The notes under the pieces: model-generated
Told to the model about the DNA's origin: nothing
Databases searched by the model: none
The model's input: the letters and a program-made list of their open reading frames with translations, nothing else
Source: a virus
Length of the DNA stretch: 35,008 nt
IMG/VR virus record: IMGVR_UViG_3300040751_000710
Location: 1 to 35,008 of that record
Direction: 5' to 3' (one strand)
In this document: piece by piece, positions 14,900 through 23,662 of the stretch
How the letters are laid out: every line of letters starts with the position of its first letter
Position numbering within the stretch: position 1 is the first letter of the stretch
Translations under genes and position numbers: made by a program

Positions 14900-15478
14900 T
14901 TACAATCCCATTCTCTTACGCATCTCTTCTTTCTTAGCAATCTCTTCACGCTTTGCTCTACGCTCAAGATATGCTTTGAGATATGCTTTCATTTCTTTTT
15001 TACGGCCATCCTTTTCGACAACCTTCTTCTTTTTCTTGACTACAACAGTGTCGGCATCATCGCCTGTACCCACTACACCAGCAGTTGATGTTGTCGGCGC
15101 ATCTTCAAGTAGGCTCTTCAGTGTCTTCTTGTCATGTTTCGCAAGGTAGTCCATGTTCTCCTCCAACGCTTGCATGATTTCTTCGTCTGTATAATGCTCT
15201 TTTGGGTTTGCGCTTTCTTTGATCAAAAATAAGGCAGCACCATATGATGCAAGTTTTGATTTACCGCCAGGAAGTCTTTCGACAATTTTTTTGATGTTGA
15301 ATATGAGGCGATTGAAAGTAGAAAATGCAAGTTCTTCTTTGGCATTCTCTGGATCTTTAATCTTTTTACCACGCTCATCAATAATACCTAGTTTGAACGC
15401 ATCCGTTTCATCAAATGGCGTTACGAGCCTCTTGATGAAATTGTATGCTAGTAATAGGTCTCCAAATTTACTGGCCAT
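14900..15478 (-). CDS. conserved phage structural-type protein
   Basis: 192 aa. The first 110 residues form a helical domain (FGDLLLAYNFIKRLVTPFDE..., LPGGKSKLASYGAALFLIKE) that I recall from marine T4-like virion proteins. The rest is a low-complexity linker followed by a strongly basic coiled coil (Lys/Arg/Glu). Ends 2 bases before the start of the next gene. It overlaps the upstream gene by 11 bases. Probably structural; exact role unknown. Confidence 0.6.
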   Translation of the reverse strand: MASKFGDLLLAYNFIKRLVTPFDETDAFKLGIIDERGKKIKDPENAKEELAFSTFNRLIFNIKKIVERLPGGKSKLASYGAALFLIKESANPKEHYTDEEIMQALEENMDYLAKHDKKTLKSLLEDAPTTSTAGVVGTGDDADTVVVKKKKKVVEKDGRKKEMKAYLKAYLERRAKREEIAKKEEMRKRMGL

Positions 15479-15863
15479 TTAACTCTCTTAACTTTTGTGC
15501 TATTCCAATATCGACTGGAATATCACTGTCTATAATTTTCTTACCATCAAGTTCACCCAGATCAGTTCTCCAATAATTTAAGAAGATTAGGAACGGCTTC
15601 AAGTATTGAAGTTGATCATCTAATTTATAGCATAACATTCTTGTCATGGCTCTGTGATCAAACACATTGTATAAAACGATAAGATGATTGAATATCAATC
15701 TGTCTTTTAAATCACCAGACTGTTCATATTTTTTAAATAGTCTTTTAATATAGCGTATTCTCTTCAAATCATCGTGAAACTCTAACAAATCTGTGCAGTG
15801 TGCGTTTTCATAATATTTTGCGGCGAATAGCATATAGTTATCATCATTTAAATTTTCAAACAT
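15468..15863 (-). CDS. conserved phage hypothetical protein (131 aa)
   Basis: MFENLNDDNYMLFAAKYYEN..., a helical protein with FHDDLKRIRYIKRLFKKYE and LKDRLIFNHLIVLYNVF. The same type of protein accompanies tail or structural genes in T4-like marine phages. No enzymatic motif. It overlaps the fibre-like gene upstream by 1 base and the gene downstream by 11. Confidence 0.6.
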   Translation of the reverse strand: MFENLNDDNYMLFAAKYYENAHCTDLLEFHDDLKRIRYIKRLFKKYEQSGDLKDRLIFNHLIVLYNVFDHRAMTRMLCYKLDDQLQYLKPFLIFLNYWRTDLGELDGKKIIDSDIPVDIGIAQKLRELNGQ

Positions 15864-16981
15864 TAAAATGTACTCAACTGAACCCTTTTAATTGTATTAC
15901 TATCAGTAACAACGTACAAATATGTATTACTATAATAAATAGACCCTGCCGTTACACTTTCTGTTACAGCATTTGATGTAGAAAAATCTGCTACTTTAGT
16001 AGTAACTCTAAAGGTGCCATTAACATCTAGATTTGCTGTCTTTGTTGTACCTGTGAATGTTTCACCAGAAGTGAGGGCGCTATTTCCGGATCTGGTCGGT
16101 AGAGTGACCAGAAGATTGCCGCTATAGGCAGCATGAACTGGTGCCTGTAGTCTTACTCTATGTGCATTGTTCACTTCACAATAAAGATCAATATATGATG
16201 GCGCACCAGTTGCACTAAACAAAGAAATGGCACCGTTAGAAATATGTATGCCAGATGTAGCAGTGTTGCCAGTAGTAATACCATCAATTATAAGATTTGC
16301 CGACATAATTTGTGTATCATTCGATATTCTATTGACTGCATTAGCAACCTGTATACGATCATTTACAGTTGTATTCGTGTTAGCAATGACTGCTAACGTG
16401 TTAGTAATGGATGAATTTAGATTTGCAGTAATATTCGTATGCAATGCTTGTGTGTTTGCAACGGACATTTTGCCTGCAATCAGACTTCTTGCGACTGTAT
16501 TAGCGATAGGCTTTGTTTGCATCATCGCTTCTGTAATAGTTCCAGAATTTATACTATTATTGGCATGCAATTTACCATTTGTTCCAATGATGTTGGTTCC
16601 GTCAGATAAGACAGAACCTGTCACATTGATATTACCATTTGCTGTAGTTGTACCATTTACAATTAAACTGCCACCAAATACATTTACATTCGTATTAGAG
16701 AATGTGGCGCCTTGATTGAATGTTATACCGTTGTTATAAGTTACCGTTCCATTAAAAGTAGAGTTAGCAGACACGGTCAATGTTGTACCACTGATTGTCG
16801 TATTAGCCCTAAAAGTGGTTAGCCCTTTGTGTGTAGTCGAAACGGCTACATTTCCAAAAAGATTTCCCACCGTAATTTTTTTACTGGCTGGTGAGCCAGA
16901 CGGATCATTAACAACCATCAACAAATCATCGCTAGTGAGATTTGTAATAGCCCCTAATTCACTGACTTTTTTGTCTGCCAT
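15863..16981 (-). CDS. tail fibre-like protein
   Basis: 372 aa. The N-terminus MADKKVSELGAITNLTSDDLLMVVND is the standard attachment-type start of phage tail fibres and fibre-associated proteins. The middle is a repetitive Asn/Thr/Ile/Gly shaft (ANTTISGTTLTVSANSTFNG...), typical of beta-helical fibres. The C-terminus (SNTYLYVVTDSNTIKRVQLS) resembles trimer-tip ends. GGAG ribosome site. It may bind the host receptor or form a shaft on which another adhesin sits. The length is modest for a receptor-binding fibre. Confidence 0.7.
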   Translation of the reverse strand: MADKKVSELGAITNLTSDDLLMVVNDPSGSPASKKITVGNLFGNVAVSTTHKGLTTFRANTTISGTTLTVSANSTFNGTVTYNNGITFNQGATFSNTNVNVFGGSLIVNGTTTANGNINVTGSVLSDGTNIIGTNGKLHANNSINSGTITEAMMQTKPIANTVARSLIAGKMSVANTQALHTNITANLNSSITNTLAVIANTNTTVNDRIQVANAVNRISNDTQIMSANLIIDGITTGNTATSGIHISNGAISLFSATGAPSYIDLYCEVNNAHRVRLQAPVHAAYSGNLLVTLPTRSGNSALTSGETFTGTTKTANLDVNGTFRVTTKVADFSTSNAVTESVTAGSIYYSNTYLYVVTDSNTIKRVQLSTF

Positions 16982-17003
16982 TGTCTACTCCTAATTAGGA
17001 TTC

Positions 17004-17750
17004 TTATTCAGGTAGTTTGCTATCGTCACGACCGTCAGATGAAACTGAAGATGCGGCTACAAGTGTTTCGTAGAATACACGACCTGCACGACCACCAGAA
17101 CCTTCGGTTCTTAGATTCCAACCAGCGTGTGTGATGCCAAGCATTTCGTCTGATTGTAGTGCGGCAGTAGCAGTAGCAACACCAGCGATTGTAGTATTAC
17201 CACCAGTGAAAGAAACTGTTGGTACTGAACGATATCCTTCGCCGTCATTTGTTACTGTAATTGCATTCACCGCATTCGATGAAATGGTAGCAGTAGCAGT
17301 TGCTTGAACTCCATTAGGATGCTCAGGTGCTGAAATTACTACAGTCGGTGCAGATGTGTAGTTAGCACCACCAGATGTGATAGTGATAGTTGCTGAGATG
17401 GGTGAACCCTCCATTTCTCCAACATCAACACCATATACATTGTTAGCATCTAGGCCAACTGAAGCAAAAGCAACTGATAGTGGCTTCTCTTGGACTGTGT
17501 AAACAGCATTTGATTGTGCGCCAATAAGTGTGCCACCGGTTTCTCCAACCGTAACTGTTGCTACAGTAGCGTTAGCGATAGCAGTAAAAACATAGTCGTT
17601 CTTACCGACATTTAGAAAGTCGCCAACTGCAAAGTCGGTGCTTAGTTTTGTGTTTACGCCGACAACGGTTGCATTGGCGGCAGTTACAGTGATAGTAGCA
17701 GTAGCCGTGTTTGACTGTGCCTTTCCATCATTCATTCCCCAAAGTGACAT
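17004..17750 (-). CDS. virion structural protein with SAPTV-type repeats
   Basis: 248 aa. Starts MSLWGMNDGKAQSNTAT; Ala/Thr/Val-rich beta domain. Two related repeats, TSGGANYTSAPTVVIS and NDGEGYRSVPTVSFTG, occur around residues 124-185. The C-terminus (GWNLRTEGSGGRAGRVFYETLVA) is a block I recall from marine T4-like structural proteins. AAGGAG ribosome site and an upstream late box at 17809-17816. Likely abundant in virions (decoration or tail), by inference. Confidence 0.65.
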   Translation of the reverse strand: MSLWGMNDGKAQSNTATATITVTAANATVVGVNTKLSTDFAVGDFLNVGKNDYVFTAIANATVATVTVGETGGTLIGAQSNAVYTVQEKPLSVAFASVGLDANNVYGVDVGEMEGSPISATITITSGGANYTSAPTVVISAPEHPNGVQATATATISSNAVNAITVTNDGEGYRSVPTVSFTGGNTTIAGVATATAALQSDEMLGITHAGWNLRTEGSGGRAGRVFYETLVAASSVSSDGRDDSKLPE

Positions 17751-17767
17751 TTTAATTCTCCTTGTCT

Positions 17768-18247
17768 TTATTTGAGTATCCGTTTTAATTCGGATATTGT
17801 TTTGCTAGTATTTATATGCGTGACAGCCTGTCCGCCAGCCTTCTTAAACTCACTGGTATTTTTACCGTGGTCATCTACGAGGATGCTATCTGCATCAGCG
17901 TAATTCTGTTTGTCTTCTCTGCGAACAAGATGTATCTTGGCAGGCTTCTGCTTTAGATTCTTAGCGATCCAAACTCTCTTGCCTCTTTTGCAAGATGGAT
18001 CCCATGAAGCATATGCAGACAAGATCATCACCTCAGCACCTTCGATACTGGTCAAATAGTTCCACAAATCTTTGCCGCCGGGAGCCCAATCAAGATTATC
18101 CCAAAAACCTTTAGTAGCCACAATCATGGCTTTCTTTTCGTCTTTGGTATATTTTCCATCTTTTTTTGGAAACGGCTCTCCTGCAACCTTCTCAGCACCT
18201 TTAAGAAAGTCACAGAGAACCATGTCCATATCGCAGTATATTTTCAT
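17768..18247 (-). CDS. HAD-family 5'(3')-deoxyribonucleotidase-like phosphatase
   Basis: 159 aa. The catalytic motif is DMDMVLCDF (nucleophile Asp6, acid/base Asp8). VMILSAYAS serves as motif II, a Lys-rich stretch as motif III and SILVDDHGKN (Asp-Asp) as motif IV. The closest pattern is the NT5C/deoxyribonucleotidase group, which dephosphorylates dNMPs. In a phage it could balance dNTP pools with RNR and ThyX. It lies among structural genes, which is odd for a nucleotide enzyme, but its coding region also holds a late promoter box. Confidence 0.8.
   Translation of the reverse strand: MKIYCDMDMVLCDFLKGAEKVAGEPFPKKDGKYTKDEKKAMIVATKGFWDNLDWAPGGKDLWNYLTSIEGAEVMILSAYASWDPSCKRGKRVWIAKNLKQKPAKIHLVRREDKQNYADADSILVDDHGKNTSEFKKAGGQAVTHINTSKTISELKRILK
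17809..17816 (-). promoter_or_regulatory. T4-like late promoter box TATAAATA
   Basis: Exact TATAAATA on the minus strand, inside the end of the HAD gene and about 59 bases upstream of the structural gene starting at 17750. The same octamer appears before three other late units here, supporting the call. Confidence 0.6.
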
Positions 18248-19521
18248 TACTTTGTTTCTTCTTTAATTGTAGGGTCGATTTGAACTGGCTCTTTTTTACC
18301 CTTGTCCTTATCTTCCTTCTCTTCTTTTTTAGTAGGCTTCTCCTCATCCATCTTAGATGCTACTTTCTTAGCAGTGTCCTTCTTGATGGTTACAGGATAC
18401 TCTTTATCGCCAAACTTAAATGTCTTCTTGCCGGCTTGGGCAGCCTTTGATGCCGCACCAATGAAGTCAGCAACGTCATCATCAAGGATCTCTTCTGGAA
18501 TATCCTTTCTTTCAGCGACTGGCTTCTTACCAGAGAGAACTGCCGATACTGCATCAACGAGGCTCTTTGATACACCAAACGGTGTCATTGATACTTTCTC
18601 TTCATCAAGTTCAGGCTTCTCATGTGTATAACCCTTCTTAGTCAGTTTATCGTGATCTTCTGGTGTCTTCGCTTCTACACCTTCGCCGGTCTTAGGATCA
18701 TACATCATGTGAGGATACTTTACCTCTGCTTCTTGTAGTGCTTCTTCAATAAGATTGTCTAAATCTTCCATTTCAACTTCTTCTGCCATCAACTTAGTAA
18801 TATCTCCACCACCAATATAGTCTGGTAATACCTTTTCTAGTGACTTTTTGATATTCATTGAAGTCTTTACATCGGCTTTAAACTTGTCTGCAAAGGGTTT
18901 CATATTTTTGTCTTTTTTCATTTTTGTATAAACAGATGCAATCTTCATTGCAAGGTCTTTCATTTTACTTTCATCAAGTTCAACTTCTTCTTTAATGCCA
19001 ATGGAATATACAATTTCATTTCCATACTTATCATCAAAATCTCTATTAATCATCATATCACCTGTTCTTGGTGCCATAGGCTTCTTGAGTTTAACAACTT
19101 TTGCCTTATTTCTACCAGCTACACCTTTACCTTTACTTGGCGAATCCATTGTATGTCCACGCCTTGCCATATCTTTTGCATCTCCTTCGTCAGATGCAAA
19201 TCCAATAACTTTACCAAGACGATCTACTGCCGCAAAATTGTATTTGACTGCCTCATCAAGTTCAACTTCTTCCTTTTGCTCTGTTGGATTTGACAGATAG
19301 TCATTCAACTTGTTCATGCTGTTTGCCGCAATCGCAAGTTTGTTTGTCCACCAAGTAGGGAGTGCATCTTCATCGTTCATGCCATCTAGAACACCTATGA
19401 TGGCTTGAGCATCTTCCATAGCAGTTTTGCACTGTCTCTTAGCAGAAGCGACATCTGTGTGTCCATCTTCTTTGACGACTTTACTTTCAGTCATCATTCT
19501 TATTGTGCTTTCTAGTGACAT
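18247..19521 (-). CDS. acidic/lysine-rich prohead or structural protein
   Basis: 424 aa from the ATG at 19521 (TAATG overlap with the upstream stop). The first 80 residues (DGHTDVASAKRQCKTAMEDA..., TWWTNKLAIAANSMNKL) form a domain I recall from marine T4-like phages. The rest is Lys/Glu-rich with repeated EEVELDE elements and one LDNLIEEAL motif (about residues 254-262). The composition resembles scaffold or encapsidated proteins. No enzyme motif. Ends in a highly charged tail. Confidence 0.6.
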   Translation of the reverse strand: MSLESTIRMMTESKVVKEDGHTDVASAKRQCKTAMEDAQAIIGVLDGMNDEDALPTWWTNKLAIAANSMNKLNDYLSNPTEQKEEVELDEAVKYNFAAVDRLGKVIGFASDEGDAKDMARRGHTMDSPSKGKGVAGRNKAKVVKLKKPMAPRTGDMMINRDFDDKYGNEIVYSIGIKEEVELDESKMKDLAMKIASVYTKMKKDKNMKPFADKFKADVKTSMNIKKSLEKVLPDYIGGGDITKLMAEEVEMEDLDNLIEEALQEAEVKYPHMMYDPKTGEGVEAKTPEDHDKLTKKGYTHEKPELDEEKVSMTPFGVSKSLVDAVSAVLSGKKPVAERKDIPEEILDDDVADFIGAASKAAQAGKKTFKFGDKEYPVTIKKDTAKKVASKMDEEKPTKKEEKEDKDKGKKEPVQIDPTIKEETK

Positions 19522-19799
19522 TATTCTTCTTCCCATATTTTGATTTTTAAATCAGTTGCTTTTGTTCCTTTGAGAAGTCTGTGATACTCATCCTTCTCTA
19601 TTTCGTAAATCTTACCTTTTTGTAGTTCGACTGGCATCTTATTATCTTCTTGAAACCACCAGTCTTGTCCTTCTAATACTGCAAAGTGTCTGTTCTTTTC
19701 GTCCCTGTGCCATACAAGTTCGTCACTATCAAGTGTTGTATCGAACTCTCTAATAAAGACATCTTCAGAAACGATTGTGTCTTTATATGGTTTTACCAA
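19521..19799 (-). CDS. cupin-like small phage protein (92 aa)
   Basis: The conserved spacing of VWHRDEKNRHFAVLEGQDWWFQ, LQKGKIYEIEKDEYHRLLKG suggests a single-domain cupin or beta-barrel with possible metal ligands His and Glu. I recall similar small proteins in marine T4-like genomes; function unknown. It has no early ATG: the start is a TTG at 19799 with a strong GGAGG site 8 bases before it, overlapping the end of the 843-aa gene by 7 bases. Confidence 0.65.
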   Translation of the reverse strand: MVKPYKDTIVSEDVFIREFDTTLDSDELVWHRDEKNRHFAVLEGQDWWFQEDNKMPVELQKGKIYEIEKDEYHRLLKGTKATDLKIKIWEEE

Positions 19800-22324
19800 A
19801 AGTACTTTCCTCCGCCTTCTAATCCTAGTGATTTAGCAAACCAAGGCAAACGACATGCCCAATATCCAGGCTTTGTCTTGTCGTTCTTGGTATCACACTG
19901 ATGACGAGCCGCAAAACTTCTTGCCGCATCCCTATCATTGATCTTTGCTTTTAGGCCAGTGGTATCACCAAACTCGACCTTAATCACGTTACCCTTATCA
20001 CTCTTTACATAAACGTAAAACTTCTTATTACCACCACGCTTAGGCTTATTCAATTCTACATCTTTGTCTGCTTCCATAAGCGGGCAATCAAGTGGCACTT
20101 CAGCGTTCTCATAGATGCCAAACAGACCAATATCAGATTGTAGTATTTGCTTATCTACAGCATCTAGATTTTCAAACTCATCGTTTCTGTATCTAACTCT
20201 TGCCTCTTGAAAGAAACGGTAGAATGATGGTGAATCATGTCTAAAGATATTATCAGAAAATGGTACACCAGTATCTAGATGATATTGGATACCCTCATCT
20301 ATCTGATTCTTTTTTTTTATAACGTCCTTAAACTTCTTTACTGGCTTACCACCAAAATCATCATCAACATTATATGCGGCAGCCAGAGGTGTACCTTTTT
20401 TACGATCTTGTCTTGCTTTGCTTCTAGCAAGTGTCTGTTTCGCTTGTCTTGCAGATTTACCTGTGGCAATTTTTAGATTGGGCAACTTCTTATCTTTAAC
20501 AGTCATCTCATCAGTTTGCCCTGGTGTCATATCTTTAGTGTGGTCAGTATACTCATCTGTGCCCAGTTCATAGGCTTCTTTAAGTTTCTTACCCTCACTA
20601 TCATATCCTGGCTTGCCTGCTTTTTCTTTCTTTGCAATTGCAATAGCGGCTTGCTGTGCTGGATTAGCACCCTCATCAGGCCCCATTTCACCACCGGCTT
20701 CGATGTATGCGGCAATGGCCATCTGCTTCTTTTTAGCATCTGACTTACCAGCAAACTGAGGTGCATCTGACTGCAAGAAGTCTTTGATCCATGCGCCAAC
20801 GCCATCAGAGACTTTTAGTTTCTCTTCAAGAGATTCTTTGCGACCCTTTGCTTTCGCCCATAGATCAGCATCAGCCGTTGTGCGTGTTTTACCACCAGTT
20901 AAGAATGAGTTTACTCTGGCAAATGCCCACTGTTGTGGTGTCGTTCCAGGGCGATGACCAGTCTTCCATGCGGCCATGCCTCTGTCATAGACTTTCTTTA
21001 GAATGCCGTATGAGATACCAGACTTCTCTGCTTTGGTAACAAGTCCTTTAATCTTCTCATCAAGTTGCTCTTCACCAAACATCTGTTTGTATTTTTTGGT
21101 GTGTACCGACGGCTTCGTTTTCGCATCAGCATCACCTGGTGCTGGCTTATACGCATCAGGATTATCATTATCCATCTTCGCTTGTTTTTTGAAAGCGGCA
21201 TCACGCTTGGCTTTTGTAGATTTAGCAAGACCAGAGAAATATTTTGAAGGCTGTGTGCCATCTCTGTCTTTAATGTCTGTGTCTTGTTTGACTTCAATTA
21301 GAGCCTCTTCGATAAGATTATCTAGTTCAAAACTCTCGGTCTTTGATCTAGCGGCTTTAACTCGTTCTTGTTCGCCCTTTTTTACTTTAGGCATAAGTTT
21401 CTTAGCAATCTTTTGAACCATGCCAGACTTCTTTGCTACCATCTTGTCTACTGATTGCTTCTCGCCTGGGCTTAAATCTTTGTAGCGTATACCCTTCTCA
21501 CCAGCAACTTTTTTACGAACTATTTGAATCGCTTGTTTTTGAGCCCGTTTCTTTAATTGTTCAGCACCAGCCTGCCGCTTCGCCTTCTGTTTGCGAATAC
21601 GAGCAATCTTAGGAGCAAGGCGTTTCATTAGTTGCGCCCGCTTCTTCCTCTGTGCTGTTGATAGTGGTGCCTCTGTGAGGTCTAGTGTTTCTATTTCTTC
21701 ATATAGCAATGTGTCTTCGTCTGTCCATTCAGCAAACTCAAGGTCTTCTTTAAGTGCTTTGCCTACCATGTCCATCATTTTCTTCTTATCTCTGTCAGAG
21801 AGTTTAGAGGCGGCGGCACTACCGAAACCAAATTGTTTTTTACCATCCTCATCTGTGTAATCGTCAAACTGACCTTTTTTAGCAAGCCCTCTTAGTTTAG
21901 TGCCTGACATGCCCTCAACACCCTCTGCATCAGGATCACGCTTACCAGCAGAAACGACTTTGATGCTATCGAAATCATAGTCACCTTTGCCGTTGTATTT
22001 TTGTAGGATTGTTTTGAACTCGGTTACACGATCAGATCCAACCACCATGATGATGTCTGTGTATCCTTCTTCGTATAATTCTTTAACGATTTGGAAGATT
22101 TGCTTTGCGTTTGTCTTTTTAACAATTCCAAACGCCTTCTTTGCAAAAGCAAGTTTTTGCTGGTAGGATAGCGGGTCTTTAATTGGGTTCTGTGTATGGG
22201 AGAGATAGATTCTAGCATCGGCTTTCTCCTGCTTCGCTACTGCCTTAATCTTGTTGGCAAGTTTTTCATGTCCAATAGTAGGCGGGTTCATTCGTCCGAA
22301 TGTGAATACAACTTTTTTACTCAT
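19793..22324 (-). CDS. 843-aa nucleotidyltransferase fusion protein
   Basis: Residues 1-150 form a cytidylyltransferase/NMNAT-like fold: FTFGRMNPPTIGH (TIGH as the HxGH variant, 16-19), MVVGSDRV, and GMSGTKLRGLA (138-148) as the ISxTxxR-type motif. A Lys/Arg-rich coiled middle contains SFELDNLIEEALIE (332-344). A domain around 455-520 (KKVYDRGMAAWKTGHRPGTTP, FARVNSFLTGG) and a C-terminal domain around 770-843 (RHQCDTKNDKTKPGYWACRLP) match uncharacterised phage domains. The likely reaction is NMP transfer to a phosphorylated substrate, unproven. It sits under a late promoter among head genes, so it may be packaged in the virion. AAGGA ribosome site. Confidence 0.7.
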   Translation of the reverse strand: MSKKVVFTFGRMNPPTIGHEKLANKIKAVAKQEKADARIYLSHTQNPIKDPLSYQQKLAFAKKAFGIVKKTNAKQIFQIVKELYEEGYTDIIMVVGSDRVTEFKTILQKYNGKGDYDFDSIKVVSAGKRDPDAEGVEGMSGTKLRGLAKKGQFDDYTDEDGKKQFGFGSAAASKLSDRDKKKMMDMVGKALKEDLEFAEWTDEDTLLYEEIETLDLTEAPLSTAQRKKRAQLMKRLAPKIARIRKQKAKRQAGAEQLKKRAQKQAIQIVRKKVAGEKGIRYKDLSPGEKQSVDKMVAKKSGMVQKIAKKLMPKVKKGEQERVKAARSKTESFELDNLIEEALIEVKQDTDIKDRDGTQPSKYFSGLAKSTKAKRDAAFKKQAKMDNDNPDAYKPAPGDADAKTKPSVHTKKYKQMFGEEQLDEKIKGLVTKAEKSGISYGILKKVYDRGMAAWKTGHRPGTTPQQWAFARVNSFLTGGKTRTTADADLWAKAKGRKESLEEKLKVSDGVGAWIKDFLQSDAPQFAGKSDAKKKQMAIAAYIEAGGEMGPDEGANPAQQAAIAIAKKEKAGKPGYDSEGKKLKEAYELGTDEYTDHTKDMTPGQTDEMTVKDKKLPNLKIATGKSARQAKQTLARSKARQDRKKGTPLAAAYNVDDDFGGKPVKKFKDVIKKKNQIDEGIQYHLDTGVPFSDNIFRHDSPSFYRFFQEARVRYRNDEFENLDAVDKQILQSDIGLFGIYENAEVPLDCPLMEADKDVELNKPKRGGNKKFYVYVKSDKGNVIKVEFGDTTGLKAKINDRDAARSFAARHQCDTKNDKTKPGYWACRLPWFAKSLGLEGGGKYFW

Positions 22325-22397
22325 GGCGTGTTTTCCTTAGACTTAACGCTTGACAATATAATAGAATCAGTGTAGAATGATTCTGTAATCTAACAGA

Positions 22398-22405
22398 TAT
22401 TTATA
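22398..22405 (-). promoter_or_regulatory. T4-like late promoter box TATAAATA
   Basis: Exact TATAAATA, centred in a palindrome (AGATATT-TAT-AATATCT), 73 bases upstream of the 843-aa gene's ATG. A further hairpin (AGAATCA/TGATTCT) lies between box and gene and would be in the leader. Confidence 0.7.
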
Positions 22406-22411
22406 ATATCT

Positions 22412-23662
22412 TTATCTTTGCCAACCTTTCTTTACTTCTGGACTAAAGTTGGCATAACTGAAGTTCATTCTATCAACAAGTTTCACGGCGTTTTTACCCA
22501 TCTTGTCGATTGCAACGAACCCTTCTTGTCCTGTGGCCTTGAATCCCTTATCTGTAAGAAGAAACGTATCAAGGCTTTTTACTTTATTCATTTGCTTAAT
22601 TAGAATCTCTTTTGCATCAACCATATGATTCATTAGCGTCAAGATATTTTCTAAATTTGCTTTATTCTCTACAGAGAAATATTTCATTACTTCGGCTTTA
22701 ACGCCCTCAACTCTTTCTTTCTTTGCCGCTCTACCTTTTTCAGTTTTCAACTCAGCGGCTTGATCCAACTGAAGTTGATATACATTCATAAAGTAGTCGA
22801 CCATTTCAATTACAGTTTTACTCACGTTAGTAATTTTCTGTTGCTTTCTTACTTTAGTATTTAGAAACGTCTTCATACGCTGTAATAGTTCGCCATTATC
22901 AGATATGGCATTCAATGATGCGGCATCAATTTTATTGAATGTCTTACCAGCATCTGAAAGAATGGTATTGATAGCATCTGTATCTTTCTTTGTAAGTGTA
23001 GCACTACCAGCAACATCTTTATATTCAGCATCAACAGACCATACATTTTTAGATGAAGTCAGACTGTCTGCGATGTTCTCACCAAATGTGGCTTTCATTG
23101 TCTCAAATGAATTGCCTGTATATTTTGTATGCCAGACAATACCAATCTTTGTTCTAGTGATTTCTCCAGCAAGTGGTACATCAGTTGGCACAGCATATAC
23201 AATGGTGTTGGGATGAAATGTAATGTATGATTTACCCTTCACTTTCTGCTTCTTCAAATCAGATTTGGCATACAGAAAATCACCTTGAATAACACCTTGA
23301 ATATTCAGATCAGGTAAATACTTTAGGGCTAGTTTGAGTTTCTTTGAAAGATCGCCGCTAGTATCTGCGTCAATTTCTTTATCAGTCTTGTAGACTTTAG
23401 GGTTCTTATTAAAGACACCCTTCTTTGCCACAAAGAACTTGCCGTCACTAGGATCAGTACCGGCAAAGACAGCAGGAGCACCATCCCACTTAACACTAGC
23501 ATTAACAGAAGCATTACTGCCGCCAGCAAGCATATCCCGTATACCTCTAAGAAAGTTAATTGACTCTCTTGCACCTTGTACTCCTCCATTTAACACATTG
23601 TCTTCAATATGCTCCATGTGTGTATTTTTTTCTTCGATTAAAAAAGACGAAAACTTTTTCAT
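22412..23662 (-). CDS. divergent ligase-like nucleotidyltransferase (DUF6267-like)
   Basis: 416 aa. ASVKWDGAPAVFAG holds KxDG at 58-61, the motif I of covalent nucleotidyltransferases such as DNA and RNA ligases, but the usual Arg after DGx is Pro. GVIQGDFLY (123-131) resembles motif III and KIGIVWHTKYTG the motif IV region. KFFVAKKGVFNK lies between, as in ligases. I recall the family in T4-like marine phages as a protein of unknown function. The N-terminal SSFLIEE element resembles the starts of other head-region proteins here. Ligase activity is doubtful until shown. Its stop TAA is separated from the late box by 7 bases. Confidence 0.6.
   Translation of the reverse strand: MKKFSSFLIEEKNTHMEHIEDNVLNGGVQGARESINFLRGIRDMLAGGSNASVNASVKWDGAPAVFAGTDPSDGKFFVAKKGVFNKNPKVYKTDKEIDADTSGDLSKKLKLALKYLPDLNIQGVIQGDFLYAKSDLKKQKVKGKSYITFHPNTIVYAVPTDVPLAGEITRTKIGIVWHTKYTGNSFETMKATFGENIADSLTSSKNVWSVDAEYKDVAGSATLTKKDTDAINTILSDAGKTFNKIDAASLNAISDNGELLQRMKTFLNTKVRKQQKITNVSKTVIEMVDYFMNVYQLQLDQAAELKTEKGRAAKKERVEGVKAEVMKYFSVENKANLENILTLMNHMVDAKEILIKQMNKVKSLDTFLLTDKGFKATGQEGFVAIDKMGKNAVKLVDRMNFSYANFSPEVKKGWQR

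Noticed and set aside
16227-16715. 162-codon plus-strand hydrophobic frame
   Set aside because: It is the antisense of the repetitive Asn/Thr-rich fibre gene, which generates long open frames of hydrophobic residues by codon bias.
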